Positions 26,365 through 36,206 are shown, counted from the stretch's first letter. The stretch is DNA of 64,000 nt from Weissella viridescens (GCF_003862435.1 NZ_RHGY01000001.1:248001-312000), one strand, 5' to 3'. Translations and numbers: made by a program. Notes: a model not told the origin generated them from the letters alone.

Positions 26365-26970
26365 ATGTTACCAGTTCCATACGTTATTGAACAATCATCA
26401 CAAGGTGAGCGTTCATATGATATCTTTTCACGTTTGTTGAAAGACCGTATTATCATGGTTACGGGTGAAATTAACTCGCAGATGTCTACAACTATTATTG
26501 CGCAATTGCTATTCTTGGATGCGCAAGATCCTGACAAAGATGTTTATATGTACATCAACTCACCAGGTGGGGAAGTTAATGCCGGGATGGCCATCTACGA
26601 TACGATGAACTTCATCCATCCAGAAGTGCAAACAATTGTCGTTGGTTTGGCCGCTTCAATGGCGTCAGTTCTTGCTTCTTCAGGAGCCAAGGGCAAGCGC
26701 TTCATGTTGCCAAATTCACAGTTCATGATTCACCAACCATCTGGTGGTGCTCAAGGACAACAAACTGAAATTGAAATTGCCGCTAAGGAAATTTTGAAGA
26801 CGCGTTCAAAGCTTAACCACATTTTGGCTGACAATACTGGTCAACCATTTGAACAAGTTGAGAATGATACGGAACGTGATCACTGGTTGGATGCTGAAGA
26901 ATCATTGGCATACGGCTTAGTTGATAGCGTTATCGCTTCAAATGATGAAAAGAACGACAAAGTAAAGTAA
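26365..26970 (+). CDS. clpP: ATP-dependent Clp protease proteolytic subunit
   Basis: 201 aa from the ATG at 26365 ([10 protein letters not shown]), with GGAGG 7 bases upstream; an ATG two codons earlier is too close to the RBS. The Ser protease triad is Ser in GLAASMAS, His in MIHQPSGG, and Asp in the NDTERDHW region. It forms the tetradecameric barrel with Clp ATPases such as the ClpE-like protein at 40.7 kb. Its C-terminal tail is Lys/Asp-rich. Control by CtsR is indicated by the upstream heptads. Confidence 0.97.
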   Translation: MLPVPYVIEQSSQGERSYDIFSRLLKDRIIMVTGEINSQMSTTIIAQLLFLDAQDPDKDVYMYINSPGGEVNAGMAIYDTMNFIHPEVQTIVVGLAASMASVLASSGAKGKRFMLPNSQFMIHQPSGGAQGQQTEIEIAAKEILKTRSKLNHILADNTGQPFEQVENDTERDHWLDAEESLAYGLVDSVIASNDEKNDKVK

Positions 26971-26972
26971 TT

Positions 26973-27006
26973 AAAAAAGGAGTTGCCCAGGTGCAACTCC
27001 TTTTTT
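26973..27006 (+). terminator. clpP terminator
   Basis: AAAAAAGGAGTTGC and GCAACTCCTTTTTT pair around CCAGGT. Confidence 0.92.
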
Positions 27007-27230
27007 GCTATTTTTACATTAATAGTATTGGGAAAGTATGGAATTACTCGAGTGTTTCGGACGGTTTTTGAAAATAGAAAGCGACTAAACGTGCGCAGAG
27101 GCACATAATTGGCGCTTACAGTAAGGATAGATGAATGTTTACATATTATATTATGCGATTTATGGTAAAATAAGTCGGTTACAATAATAAAATTTTGGCC
27201 AAATCTGGTCGTCAGTGGAGGTGAGCGGAG

Positions 27231-27879
27231 ATGCAACTAGTTTGTATTTTAAAATGGAATCAACTCTCAGCACATGCGTTCACTTATGGGGCGGATATTT
27301 CATATCCAAATTTGACGACTGTGGCATATGCCAATAGTCTGTAGCCATCGGGAATGCCGATTGTTACATGGGAGAATCTATCGGCAAAACAGGCAGCTGA
27401 TGCGGAAATTCGACAAAGTGTGGTGATCCACATTCTTGAACAAGACTATACCTATTACGTTCAAGCCAATATGGCGACAACGCCGGCTGATTCAGTCGGA
27501 AGCAGTCTTGTTTTTTCAACCGGCAAGATCGGGTGATGGATCGAATCGTGCAAACAGAACAAAATTTTGATTTTGTTTTTTCGTATGATGCGGTAGACTA
27601 TCGCATCAATATTGTTAAATTTAATAATGAGGCCTTAGAGATTGGCTCAATTCTATTAGCTGAGACGGACCTCTTTGAAACGATGACTTTTGAAACGGGC
27701 AAACCCGATATGTGGTTGTTGCAACCAAGTGTGACTTAAACCTAGCTGCGCAAAATGCAACGGTATTGATTAAAAAGGCCAACTATCCGGTGGATACGAT
27801 GTATATCGATACTGACCATGATGAAGTGATGTATTTAGGTCTTGCGACAATAACATTGGCTGATAGCACACGGTTATAA
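27231..27879 (+). pseudogene. asp3: Accessory Sec protein Asp3 remnant
   Basis: RBS GGAGG and ATG open a frame with the Asp3 layout (YGADISYP, then PSGMPIVTWENL, compared with the usual YGS-I and PSG-x-I-x-W). An amber TAG at 27342 interrupts it between NSL and PSG. A T6 run at 27511-27516 then shifts the frame by -1; after the shift come FFNRQDRVMD and YRINIVKFNN, matching the Asp3 core beta-strands. A third frame carries a C-terminal extension up to 27879. Asp3 normally serves the SecA2/SecY2 export of glycosylated serine-rich adhesins. The match to Asp3 is from memory of the family. Confidence 0.7.
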
Positions 27880-27933
27880 AGTTATTTGGCAATGCAAAAA
27901 CACCAAGAGTGAGAAAAGAAAGTAGGAGAGAAT

Positions 27934-29385
27934 ATGAATTTCTTTATTAATCAAGCCATGGGCATCGGAAATTCCGGTGTAGAACATGCGCAATTTTATC
28001 GAGCTGAACGCTTTGATCAAGCTGGATTGCCTTATCGGTATATCTTTTTGAACTTTGTGCCAGAATTACATAAGGCCATTGATCACTGGAACCTACGTGA
28101 TGATCAAGTGATCAATCTATGGGAATACTTAGTTTTGGGTGCGGATTACCTGAAGACTGGTTTGCAAGAACGTCAAGAATCAGTCAATGGGGATACGGTT
28201 GTTGACCGCACTAACACCCATCGTAAGCGTGAAGGTGTGACTGATTCGGGTATTCGCTATGTGCAACACATGGTAAAGGGACCAGATAAGCACGATCCTG
28301 ACAATGAAATTTTGCAAGTGTCGAACTATCGTGTGGAGCTTTTTAATGAAGCAACTGGTGAACGTCGCGTGATGTACGAAATCATTGATGACCCACACCG
28401 TAAAGCAGTTATTTCAAATATTCACCTATTTAACGAGGGCGGGGAACACCTTTTCTTCCGTAACCTAAATGGGCTACACCGTATGTTTTTTGAAAAATTG
28501 GATGCGGCCTTTAATGGTCACAGTACGTTTATCATTGATCGTGGTGAATTTGCAGATGATGTGTTAATGGAAAAGCGCATTCCAAACTCAAAGATCGTCT
28601 ACATTGTGCACGCCGATCAACTAGCCAATCGTGATGACCCTAAGTACCCACTTTGGAATGATCACTATGAATATATGCTTGAACATGTCGATGCAGTTGA
28701 TGCGATTGTGACAGCAACAAAGATTCAACGTGACGATATCCTCGTTGACTTCCCAGATGCGTCAGATAAGGTCGTGGCGATTCCGGTTGGTGGTGTACGT
28801 GATAACGCACCTGAGATTGGGGATGCCAAGATGCATACACCAATCCGCTTTATTACGGCTTCACGTCTTGCCGCTGAAAAGCATGTTGATATTGCGGTCA
28901 AGGCCGTTGCTAAGCTACATGATAAGCTTGGCGTTGATGTGATTTTCGATATTTACGGGCAAGGTGAGAAGAAAGAGACAATTGAACAAGCAATCAAAGA
29001 TAGTCATGCTGAGGATTACATCACAATGAAGGGTCTTTCAAATGATCTTGTTAACATTTATCCAAAGTACGATGCCTTTATTTCAACATCATTCTCTGAA
29101 GGATTTGGTTTGACTTATATTGAAGCGTTGAATGCAGCTTTGCCAGTTGTGACCTTTGATGCCCGTTTTGGGGCACAAGAATTGGTCCAAGATGGTGTGA
29201 ACGGATTCTTGATGCCGTTTAAAACTGATGATGAAGTTTATGATGCAGACCAAATTGAATTAGGCTTGGAAAAGCTATTGGATGCAGACTATGCAACTCT
29301 TAAGCAAAACACCCTAAAGTCAGTGGAACCTTTCCAAGATCATGAAACCGCTGCTAAGTGGAAGGAGCTAATCGATGAACTATGA
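27934..29385 (+). CDS. gtfA: GtfA-type glycosyltransferase of a Ser-rich adhesin locus
   Basis: 483 aa, GT4-like GT-B enzyme. The N-terminal MGIGNSGVEHAQFYRAE motif, the beta-sheet insert (about 75-190), HADQLANRDDPKYPLWNDHYEY, and the C-terminal SEGFGLTYIEAL nucleotide-sugar site match GtfA/TarM-type proteins that add GlcNAc to Ser/Thr of secreted adhesins. It overlaps gtfB by 11 bp. RBS TAGGAGAG. The frame is intact although its neighbours asp3 and the adhesin are broken. A poly(glycerol-phosphate) alpha-glucosyltransferase role is the main alternative. Confidence 0.82.
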   Translation: MNFFINQAMGIGNSGVEHAQFYRAERFDQAGLPYRYIFLNFVPELHKAIDHWNLRDDQVINLWEYLVLGADYLKTGLQERQESVNGDTVVDRTNTHRKREGVTDSGIRYVQHMVKGPDKHDPDNEILQVSNYRVELFNEATGERRVMYEIIDDPHRKAVISNIHLFNEGGEHLFFRNLNGLHRMFFEKLDAAFNGHSTFIIDRGEFADDVLMEKRIPNSKIVYIVHADQLANRDDPKYPLWNDHYEYMLEHVDAVDAIVTATKIQRDDILVDFPDASDKVVAIPVGGVRDNAPEIGDAKMHTPIRFITASRLAAEKHVDIAVKAVAKLHDKLGVDVIFDIYGQGEKKETIEQAIKDSHAEDYITMKGLSNDLVNIYPKYDAFISTSFSEGFGLTYIEALNAALPVVTFDARFGAQELVQDGVNGFLMPFKTDDEVYDADQIELGLEKLLDADYATLKQNTLKSVEPFQDHETAAKWKELIDEL

Positions 29386-30226
29386 GCTAGTAAATAACAT
29401 CACCCCAGGAAGTGATGTTTGGGAAAAAGTGAAAGAAAATGTCGCTAAAGATGATGCAACTGTAATTACATTAACGGCTGCACCACGCTTCTATGGTCTT
29501 TTGCAAGATGAAGGGGTTAAGGGTATTAACGTCTTGGACCACGTCACAAAGCGAACTTACGTGCCAGATCAGTACCGTTTCTTTAATGATGTTCCTGTGC
29601 CAACATGGGCCAAAATTGATATGACCCAAGATGGTAGTATTTTGGTTACTGATCAGGGAGATGTTATTGCACGCGAGTACCTTTTCGGCAATACGCGTCG
29701 GGCAGTGCAAGATGTGCGTTATAACAATCCAGATGGGACATTAGATTATATTGAAGAATATGCGTTTGACGGAACTGTGTTTAGCAATCTGTTCTACTCG
29801 GATAACCAACTTCAAGAAATTGTATTCTATAACTCTGATGTGCAACCAGTTGTTCGCTATTACTTCTACGAAAGTGTCATTAACTTTATAACAATTGAAG
29901 ATCCGAAGACCCACGCCGTCCTTAAAGACTATGCAAACTTGGAAGATTTCTTAGTGGATCAAGTCGCACAATTGGTGACGAAAGACGATACAGTTGTCTT
30001 CCATTACATGGGTGTCGAAATGAATTCACTCCGTGAGGCAAAGTCTCATAATGTCTTAGAGATGGCCGAATCCGTATTAGACGAAAATGGCAATGTTCGT
30101 GGTAACTTAGCGATGATTTTGCAAGGTCAATTAGATTATATTGATGAGGTTCGAGTAGATTCACAAGGATATGAAGATTTGAAGCAATCCGGTGTTCCAA
30201 TGGACCGAGTTGTTGAATTAAAATAG
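29375..30226 (+). CDS. gtfB: GtfB-like glycosylation chaperone, short form
   Basis: 283 aa. The middle part (about 80-200: DGSILVTDQGDVIAREYLF, RYNNPDGTLDYIEEYAFDG) is the beta-rich add-on domain of GtfB/DUF1975 proteins, which recognises the adhesin and stabilises GtfA. Known GtfB proteins are near 440-450 aa, so the C-terminal third of the GT-B fold appears to be missing; no continuation is visible after the stop. It may be a natural short version or a truncation. Coupled to gtfA by an 11-bp overlap. Confidence 0.65.
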   Translation: MNYELVNNITPGSDVWEKVKENVAKDDATVITLTAAPRFYGLLQDEGVKGINVLDHVTKRTYVPDQYRFFNDVPVPTWAKIDMTQDGSILVTDQGDVIAREYLFGNTRRAVQDVRYNNPDGTLDYIEEYAFDGTVFSNLFYSDNQLQEIVFYNSDVQPVVRYYFYESVINFITIEDPKTHAVLKDYANLEDFLVDQVAQLVTKDDTVVFHYMGVEMNSLREAKSHNVLEMAESVLDENGNVRGNLAMILQGQLDYIDEVRVDSQGYEDLKQSGVPMDRVVELK

Positions 30227-30415
30227 ATTTCACATATTCATGAATTACATATGTGATGTCAGCACTTATTAACTAAGATTTAGTATGTAGATTAAATAAA
30301 AAAGTAAAACCCTTAACCCGTTTGAATTGCTTGGTTTATGAGCGTTTAATTGAATTAACATTTCAAAAATCAGAAAATAAGTGAAAAGCATTTGAAATAT
30401 AGTGATAATGTTGTT

Positions 30416-30465
30416 AAATGAGGACCTAGGCATACAGATGCGTCTGTTTGGCTGGGTTCTTATTT
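30416..30465. terminator. Long inverted repeat, probably a (bidirectional) terminator
   Basis: A stem of about 22 pairs (two mismatches, a few G-U) around loop ATGCGT: AAATGAGGACCTAGGC pairs with the segment ending GGGTTCTTATTT. It lies between gtfB and the adhesin remnant; the rest of 30227-30514 shows no gene. A transposon-end origin cannot be excluded. Confidence 0.5.
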
Positions 30466-30514
30466 CATTGAGATACTTGAAAAATTAGTATTAATCCATT
30501 ATTGATAGGTCTCA

Positions 30515-30906
30515 AATTCAACTGACCCAAAGGCTATCCAATCCGATGATCAGTGGTAGCTTGGATGGTACAGATGCGATTAACTAAGGTAAAGAATGCA
30601 CAAAACTTGCAGGATGCCAAAGATGATGCAAAGCAACAGGTTGATCAGTTACCAAACTTGACACCAGATCAAAAGCGGGTCTTTAAAGACCACATCGGAG
30701 GCGCGACATTAATGACGGCAGTTCAAGCAATTGTTGGTGAAGCGCCGCAATTAAATGATGGTCACGCAAAATCCAACCAACAAGCCCAATTGCCAAATGC
30801 GGCTGTGAATGCTCAGTCTGATATGGGGGTACTTGGTGGAGCAATGTTAGGACTATTAACATTGTTTGGATTAGGTAAGCGCCGTAAGCGTGAAGAAGAA
30901 AAGTAA
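30515..30906 (+). pseudogene. C-terminal remnant of a wall-anchored adhesin with GA/FIVAR-like module
   Basis: From 30553 an open frame encodes one albumin-binding-like (GA/FIVAR) module (DAKQQVDQLPNLTPDQK, then GGATLMTAVQAIVGEA) and a sorting tail: LPNAA, a hydrophobic stretch (MGVLGGAMLGLLTLFGLG) and KRRKREEEK. The five bases of the module ahead (SLDGTDAIN) are in another frame, so the gene is frameshifted and lacks its 5' bulk. The LPxTG motif has degenerated to LPNAA. It follows gtfA-gtfB, where the glycosylated adhesin gene would be expected. Confidence 0.75.
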
Positions 30907-30932
30907 TTAAAAAAAGATTTTCTTCACATTTG

Positions 30933-30966
30933 AAAAGACCTTTTGTTAAGTCAAAAGGTCTTTTTT
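30933..30966 (+). terminator. Terminator after the adhesin remnant
   Basis: AAAAGACCTTTTG and CAAAAGGTCTTTT pair around TTAAGT with a T6 run. Confidence 0.9.
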
Positions 30967-31097
30967 GTGTGGGCAGGTAGATATCAATGCGTTAAGAATG
31001 GGGTTGTACGGAAATATGATTGAATTCACAATGTAAAAAGATGCTGGCCTTTTAGAAAGTCGTGAAAATAAATATGCTATAATTAACTTTGTGAAGA

Positions 31098-31111
31098 TGA
31101 AACCGATTACA
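31098..31111 (+). promoter_or_regulatory. cre (CcpA) site upstream of ldhD
   Basis: TGAAACCGATTACA fits the cre consensus TGWAANCGNTNWCA at every defined position. It ends 24 bp ahead of the -35, a position usually linked to activation by CcpA. Confidence 0.7.
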
Positions 31112-31135
31112 AACGAAAGGTAAACGTTTTAATTG

Positions 31136-31165
31136 TTGACTACTTCACAAGGGTAAGCGTATAAT
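31136..31165 (+). promoter_or_regulatory. ldhD promoter
   Basis: TTGACT and a perfect TATAAT are 18 bp apart; the rest of 30967-31224 is AT-rich leader with no gene. Confidence 0.75.
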
Positions 31166-31200
31166 TAATGACGGTTAAAAAACTTATGTATCTGTTTTGA

Positions 31201-32220
<1,020 letters not shown>

Positions 32221-32245
32221 TAATTATTTGAGAGTAGGGAAAAAT

Positions 32246-33394
32246 ATGAATAATCAAGTTTTTGACGGTAGCTATAAGTTTACCGCTAAAGATTTCTTTT
32301 TTAAGGTGCTGAATGGGTCAGCACAAGGTATCTTGATTGGTGTATTGCCATCAGCCGTTCTAAAGTATGTCCTATTGCCATTCATCAAGAGTGGTCAAAG
32401 CTGGGCAATGGACTTTAATGCCATCTTGGTATTGTTCAGTTCATTCATTCCAATTTTGATTGGTGTTGCGATTGCTTTGCAATTCAAAATGAAGCCACTC
32501 GATGTTGGTGTTATGGCGATTGCAACTGGGGCTGCTTCTGGCTCAATTAAATGGGCGACTGCACCAGCTGGGTTCGTGAACCCGGTAACTGGTGTGAAGG
32601 CAGTTGCACCTGGAACAGTGTATATTGCACAAGGTGCCGGTGATGTGATTAACGCCATGATTGTTGCGGCAATCGGTGTTGTGGTCATTTGGTTGGTTGC
32701 TAAGTATCTTAATGGGTTTGGTGCTGTTGCAATCATCTTGAGTCCACTTCTTATTGGTGGTGGTGTTGCCATGCTTGGCCACATCATTGCGCCATACGTG
32801 GGGGCGATTACAACGGCTATCGGTAATGGGGTTGAATTGTTCACTTCACTTCAACCATTGCCAATGGCCATCTTGATTGCGATGGCCTTCGCTTGCTTAA
32901 TTGTTACGCCAGTATCAACTGTTGGTATTGCGCTAGCAATCACATTGTCAGGTGTTGGTGCCGGTGCTGCTGGTGTCGGAGTTGTTGCAACAACGGTGGT
33001 GTTGTTGATCAACTCATTGAAGGTAAACAAGCCTGGAACAACAGTTGCCATCTTCTTGGGAGCGATGAAGGGGATGATGCCTTCAGTCTTCAAGAAGCCA
33101 ATCATGTTCTTGTCATTCTTGGCAACAGCCGCTGTAAGTGCTTTGCCAGTTGCTTTGTTCAACGTTCAAGGAACACCAACTTCAGCCGGATTCGGTTGGA
33201 TTGGAATGGTTTCACCTATCCAATCAATGTTGGCTGATGGTCCTGATAAGGTCTTCATTAACCACGTTGTTAGTGTTGTCCCTGGAATTGTAACTTGGTT
33301 TATCGTACCAATCATTGCTGGATTTGTTATGGACTTCCTTTTCTCAAAGGTTTTGCATTTCTATTCTCCAGAAGATTTCAAGCAAGATATGTAA
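32246..33394 (+). CDS. EIIC-like permease (PTS_EIIC_2 family), copy 1
   Basis: 382 aa, about ten hydrophobic helices. Family segments: GSYKFTAKDFFFKVLNGSAQG at the start, KWATAPAGFVNP, and GWIGMVSPIQSM near 330. Members of this family look like PTS IIC channels but this gene has no IIA or IIB partner. Start ATG at 32246 follows GAGTAGGG. It lies 25 bp after ldhD with no terminator between. Substrate unknown; co-transcription with ldhD makes a 2-hydroxyacid or sugar substrate possible, but this is inference. Confidence 0.8.
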   Translation: MNNQVFDGSYKFTAKDFFFKVLNGSAQGILIGVLPSAVLKYVLLPFIKSGQSWAMDFNAILVLFSSFIPILIGVAIALQFKMKPLDVGVMAIATGAASGSIKWATAPAGFVNPVTGVKAVAPGTVYIAQGAGDVINAMIVAAIGVVVIWLVAKYLNGFGAVAIILSPLLIGGGVAMLGHIIAPYVGAITTAIGNGVELFTSLQPLPMAILIAMAFACLIVTPVSTVGIALAITLSGVGAGAAGVGVVATTVVLLINSLKVNKPGTTVAIFLGAMKGMMPSVFKKPIMFLSFLATAAVSALPVALFNVQGTPTSAGFGWIGMVSPIQSMLADGPDKVFINHVVSVVPGIVTWFIVPIIAGFVMDFLFSKVLHFYSPEDFKQDM

Positions 33395-33400
33395 TGAAAT

Positions 33401-33436
33401 AAAGATCGTGAATGTCTAACATTCACGATCTTTTTT
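33401..33436 (+). terminator. Terminator of the ldhD-EIIC transcript
   Basis: AAAGATCGTGAATGT and ACATTCACGATCTTT form a perfect stem with a loop of a few bases and T6. Confidence 0.93.
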
Positions 33437-33574
33437 ATTTCCCCTAACATTAGCACGACTATGTGAAACGTTGCACTTGTAATCGTTTCTGGATATGGTA
33501 AAATACAATACTGTTGTGCAATATATGAATTTATTGCGTACATTGTATATAAATAAAAAAATTGGAGTAAACAA

Positions 33575-34723
33575 ATGACTAGTCAAACCTTTGATGGCTC
33601 TTATAAGTTAACTTTTAAGGACTTCTTTTTCAAAGTATTAAACGGCTCTGCGCAAGGGATTATCATTGCGGTCTGTCCATCAGCCATTGTTAAATATATT
33701 CTTTTACCTTTCGTCAACAGTGGGCAAGCATGGGCGATGGATTTGAACGCAATTTTGGTTCTATTCTGCTCGTTCTTACCAATCATTATTGGGGTGCTCA
33801 CGGCTTTGCAATTCAACATGCGTCCATTGGACGTCGGAGTGATGGCAATCGCTGTAGGGGCCTCAACAGGCTCATTTAAATGGGGAACAGCTCCAGCGGG
33901 GTTCGTTAATCCAGTAACGCATGTCACACAAGTTCAACCGGGAACCTTATTTATTGCTTCTGGAGCTGGAGATGTAATTAATGCGATGATTGTTTCAGCC
34001 ATTGGGGTGCTTGCCATTTGGCTGGTATCACGTTACCTAAATGGTTTCGGAGCAGTTGCCATTATCCTAAGTCCACTTGTGATTGGTGGAGGCGTGGCCT
34101 TCATCGGTAATATGATTGCGCCATACGTTGGTGCTGTTACCGCAGCCATCGGAGAATTCGTTGAAATGTTTACAGAACTACAACCATTCCCAATGGCAAT
34201 CTTGATTGCAATGGCCTACTCATGTATCATCGTGACGCCAATTTCAACAGTGGGAATTGCTTTGGCAATTTCATTATCTGGTCTTGGTGCCGGTGCTGCT
34301 GGGATTGGGGTTGTCTCAACGACAGTGGTTTTGTTGATTAACTCACTTCAAGTGAACAGTAAAGGAACTTCAGCTGCCATCTTCTTGGGAGCGATGAAGG
34401 GAATGATGCCAAGTATCTTCAAGAAGCCGCGGATGTTCTTGGCGTTCATCACAACTGCAGCGATTAGTGCGATTCCGGTTGTACTATTCAATGTTCAAGG
34501 TACGCCAACTTCAGCTGGTTTCGGTTGGATTGGGATGGTTTCGCCAATTCAATCAATGGTTGTTCACGGTGCGGACAAGACGTTCATGTCACATGCCGTT
34601 GCCGTCGTACCTGGATTGATTACTTGGTTTGTGGTCCCTGTGTTGGCCGGATTACTTGTTAACTATGTGTTAACGAAGTTCGCCCACTTATACTCAGCTA
34701 AAGATTTAAAACAAGAAATGTAA
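33575..34723 (+). CDS. EIIC-like permease (PTS_EIIC_2 family), copy 2
   Basis: 382 aa, the same length and domain order as the upstream paralogue, with long identical stretches (for example QGTPTSAGFGWIGMVSPIQS). It has its own promoter region and terminator, so it is separately expressed. RBS TTGGAG. Like copy 1, no PTS IIA/IIB domains are present nearby. The DNA sequences have diverged at many third positions, so the duplication is not recent. Confidence 0.8.
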   Translation: MTSQTFDGSYKLTFKDFFFKVLNGSAQGIIIAVCPSAIVKYILLPFVNSGQAWAMDLNAILVLFCSFLPIIIGVLTALQFNMRPLDVGVMAIAVGASTGSFKWGTAPAGFVNPVTHVTQVQPGTLFIASGAGDVINAMIVSAIGVLAIWLVSRYLNGFGAVAIILSPLVIGGGVAFIGNMIAPYVGAVTAAIGEFVEMFTELQPFPMAILIAMAYSCIIVTPISTVGIALAISLSGLGAGAAGIGVVSTTVVLLINSLQVNSKGTSAAIFLGAMKGMMPSIFKKPRMFLAFITTAAISAIPVVLFNVQGTPTSAGFGWIGMVSPIQSMVVHGADKTFMSHAVAVVPGLITWFVVPVLAGLLVNYVLTKFAHLYSAKDLKQEM

Positions 34724-34726
34724 ACG

Positions 34727-34756
34727 AAAAGGTCACAGCGCTGCTGTGACCTTTTT
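34727..34756 (+). terminator. Terminator after second EIIC-like gene
   Basis: AAAAGGTCACAGC and GCTGTGACCTTTT pair around GCT, followed by T. Confidence 0.9.
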
Positions 34757-34796
34757 CTGTATCGGTGTATAATGTGAGGCATTAGAGGAGGTATGA

Positions 34797-35315
34797 ATGA
34801 TGCAAATCAAGATCGAATTAGATGCAGACGGGGATTTACCTGATTTATATGCAAAGGCTGCCCCTGAGACGGCTACGGTGAATGGAACACCAGTGATTTC
34901 ATTTCCGTTTGAAGTGCTTAACATACCAAAATCGGCCAACTATTTGGCTTGGACTTTGATTGATGCCGATGCGATTCCAGTAACTGGATTTGCGTGGATT
35001 CATTGGACGATGGCAGATGTACCCGTAACTGGACGCAATCTGGTGATTCCGGCTGACTTCTCTCGCGAGACATCAGCTGGGGTTCAAGGGCTGAATAGTC
35101 AGGCGTCTAAGTTTGTCGGAGAGACTGACCCAGCGTTAACGATGCGCTATACCGGACCAATGCCACCTGATCAGCCACATGCGTATCGCTTGGAAGTCTT
35201 TGCAATGCCAGAGCTACTAGGGCTTGTCTCGGGGTATTTTCTCAATGAACAATACCGCGCACTGACGGGAAATGTTTTGGAAAAGACCCATTTAGATATT
35301 TGGGCTAAAAATTAA
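34797..35315 (+). CDS. YbhB/YbcL-type PEBP (Raf kinase inhibitor-like) protein
   Basis: 172 aa, cytoplasmic. PEBP fold motifs: WTLIDADAIPVTGFAWIHW (ligand pocket, near 50-70), the GPMPPDQPHAYRLEVFA segment (about 121-137) and the LxGxxLEKTHL end. The molecular role of bacterial PEBP proteins is unclear. GAGGAGG precedes two adjacent ATGs (34797, 34800); either may be used. Shares a bidirectional terminator with rpmF. Confidence 0.9.
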   Translation: MMQIKIELDADGDLPDLYAKAAPETATVNGTPVISFPFEVLNIPKSANYLAWTLIDADAIPVTGFAWIHWTMADVPVTGRNLVIPADFSRETSAGVQGLNSQASKFVGETDPALTMRYTGPMPPDQPHAYRLEVFAMPELLGLVSGYFLNEQYRALTGNVLEKTHLDIWAKN

Positions 35316-35324
35316 GAAGAGACG

Positions 35325-35361
35325 AAAAAAAGCACATCGGAGAGTATCCGATGTGCTTTTT
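35325..35361. terminator. Bidirectional terminator between PEBP gene and rpmF
   Basis: AAAAAGCACATCGGA and TCCGATGTGCTTTTT pair around GAGTA. Confidence 0.93.
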
Positions 35362-35369
35362 AAAGTTAA

Positions 35370-35540
35370 TTACTTTGAGATAACTTGCTTACCCTTGTAT
35401 GAACCATCAGCTGAAACGTGATGGTTACGTACGTAAACGCCGTTTTCGTCCAAGTGGATTGCAGGTGTCTTAATGCCACCGCGTCCGCCACGACGCATGC
35501 GCTTCTTCATCTTTGATGTCTTACGTGCAGGAACTGCCAT
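35370..35540 (-). CDS. rpmF: 50S ribosomal protein L32
   Basis: 56 aa: MAVPARKTSKMKKRMRRGG at the start is the L32 signature, ending in GSYKGKQVISK. RBS AAGGAGG. No Cys pairs are present, so this is the zinc-independent form of L32. It is not preceded by the usual yceD-like gene but stands alone, with its own promoter. Confidence 0.96.
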   Translation of the reverse strand: MAVPARKTSKMKKRMRRGGRGGIKTPAIHLDENGVYVRNHHVSADGSYKGKQVISK

Positions 35541-35616
35541 AGATAAATCCTCCTTACACCGCCGTGTTTAAAAGAAGGCAGTGTTATTTATAATCGATAT
35601 TATTTTCAACTGTTCT

Positions 35617-35645
35617 AAATTACCTGATTTTCGACCTTTTGTCAA
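35617..35645 (-). promoter_or_regulatory. rpmF promoter
   Basis: On the minus strand TTGACA (35645-35640) and TAATTT (35622-35617) are 17 bp apart. Confidence 0.65.
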
Positions 35646-35663
35646 GTTTTTGGTTAATTTCAT

Positions 35664-35710
35664 TGATTTTTCGACCTTTTATTTACAAACGGTCAAAAAA
35701 GGGAGATAAT
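35664..35710 (+). promoter_or_regulatory. usp promoter with inverted repeat around the -35
   Basis: TTTACA (35682-35687) and GATAAT (35705-35710) are 17 bp apart. TTTTTCGACC (35667-35676) and GGTCAAAAAA (35691-35700) form an inverted repeat with one mismatch spanning the -35. The TGATTTTTCGACCTTTT motif also has a direct copy at 35625-35640 in the rpmF promoter. A regulator binding here could affect both genes. Confidence 0.5.
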
Positions 35711-35754
35711 TTAGGTAGAACAAAAAAATAATCGTCATAAGAGGAGAATTTATT

Positions 35755-36192
35755 ATGGTTGAACCAAAGCGTTTTAAGAATGTATTAGTTGCGGTTGATG
35801 ATTCAGAATTGGGTCAATTAGCATTGGTGAATGCCATTCACCAAGCTGAAGAAGATGGGGCTAAGTTGACCATTGTATCATTTTTTGAGCCAAGTGAACT
35901 CAATACTTTTGATGCATTAGACAAAGATAAAATCCAAGCGGCAGAATCAAAAGTCGAAGATGATTTGAAGAAGTTTCAAAAGCAGGCATTGGATGCCGGT
36001 GTTGCGGATGTTCAACCTATTTACGGTGTTGGTGAGCCGGGGGAACAATTGGTTAAGCATGTGATTAGTGAGGCGCATGCTGACTTAGTTGTGATGGGGG
36101 CACACTCGAAGCCAGGTGTACGCACGTATTTCGGATCACAATCAAACTACGTGGCCACACACGCTGAAGTGACAGTGATGATTGTCCGTTAA
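35755..36192 (+). CDS. Universal stress protein UspA family
   Basis: 145 aa, single Usp domain: VLVAVDDSELGQLAL at the start and the ATP-site region VVMGAHSKPGVRTYFGSQS near the end, where the classical G-2x-G-9x-G(S/T) pattern is only partly kept (Lys-Pro between). The ATP-binding state is therefore uncertain. RBS GAGGAG. Monocistronic with the promoter and terminator described next to it. Confidence 0.93.
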   Translation: MVEPKRFKNVLVAVDDSELGQLALVNAIHQAEEDGAKLTIVSFFEPSELNTFDALDKDKIQAAESKVEDDLKKFQKQALDAGVADVQPIYGVGEPGEQLVKHVISEAHADLVVMGAHSKPGVRTYFGSQSNYVATHAEVTVMIVR

Positions 36193-36206
36193 GTTGTCGT
36201 GAAGCG

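Noticed and set aside
33465-33495. A cre-like sequence (TGAAACGTTGCACTTG) before the second EIIC-like gene
   Set aside because: It needs a shifted register and misses the consensus; unlike the perfect site at 31098, it is not convincing.
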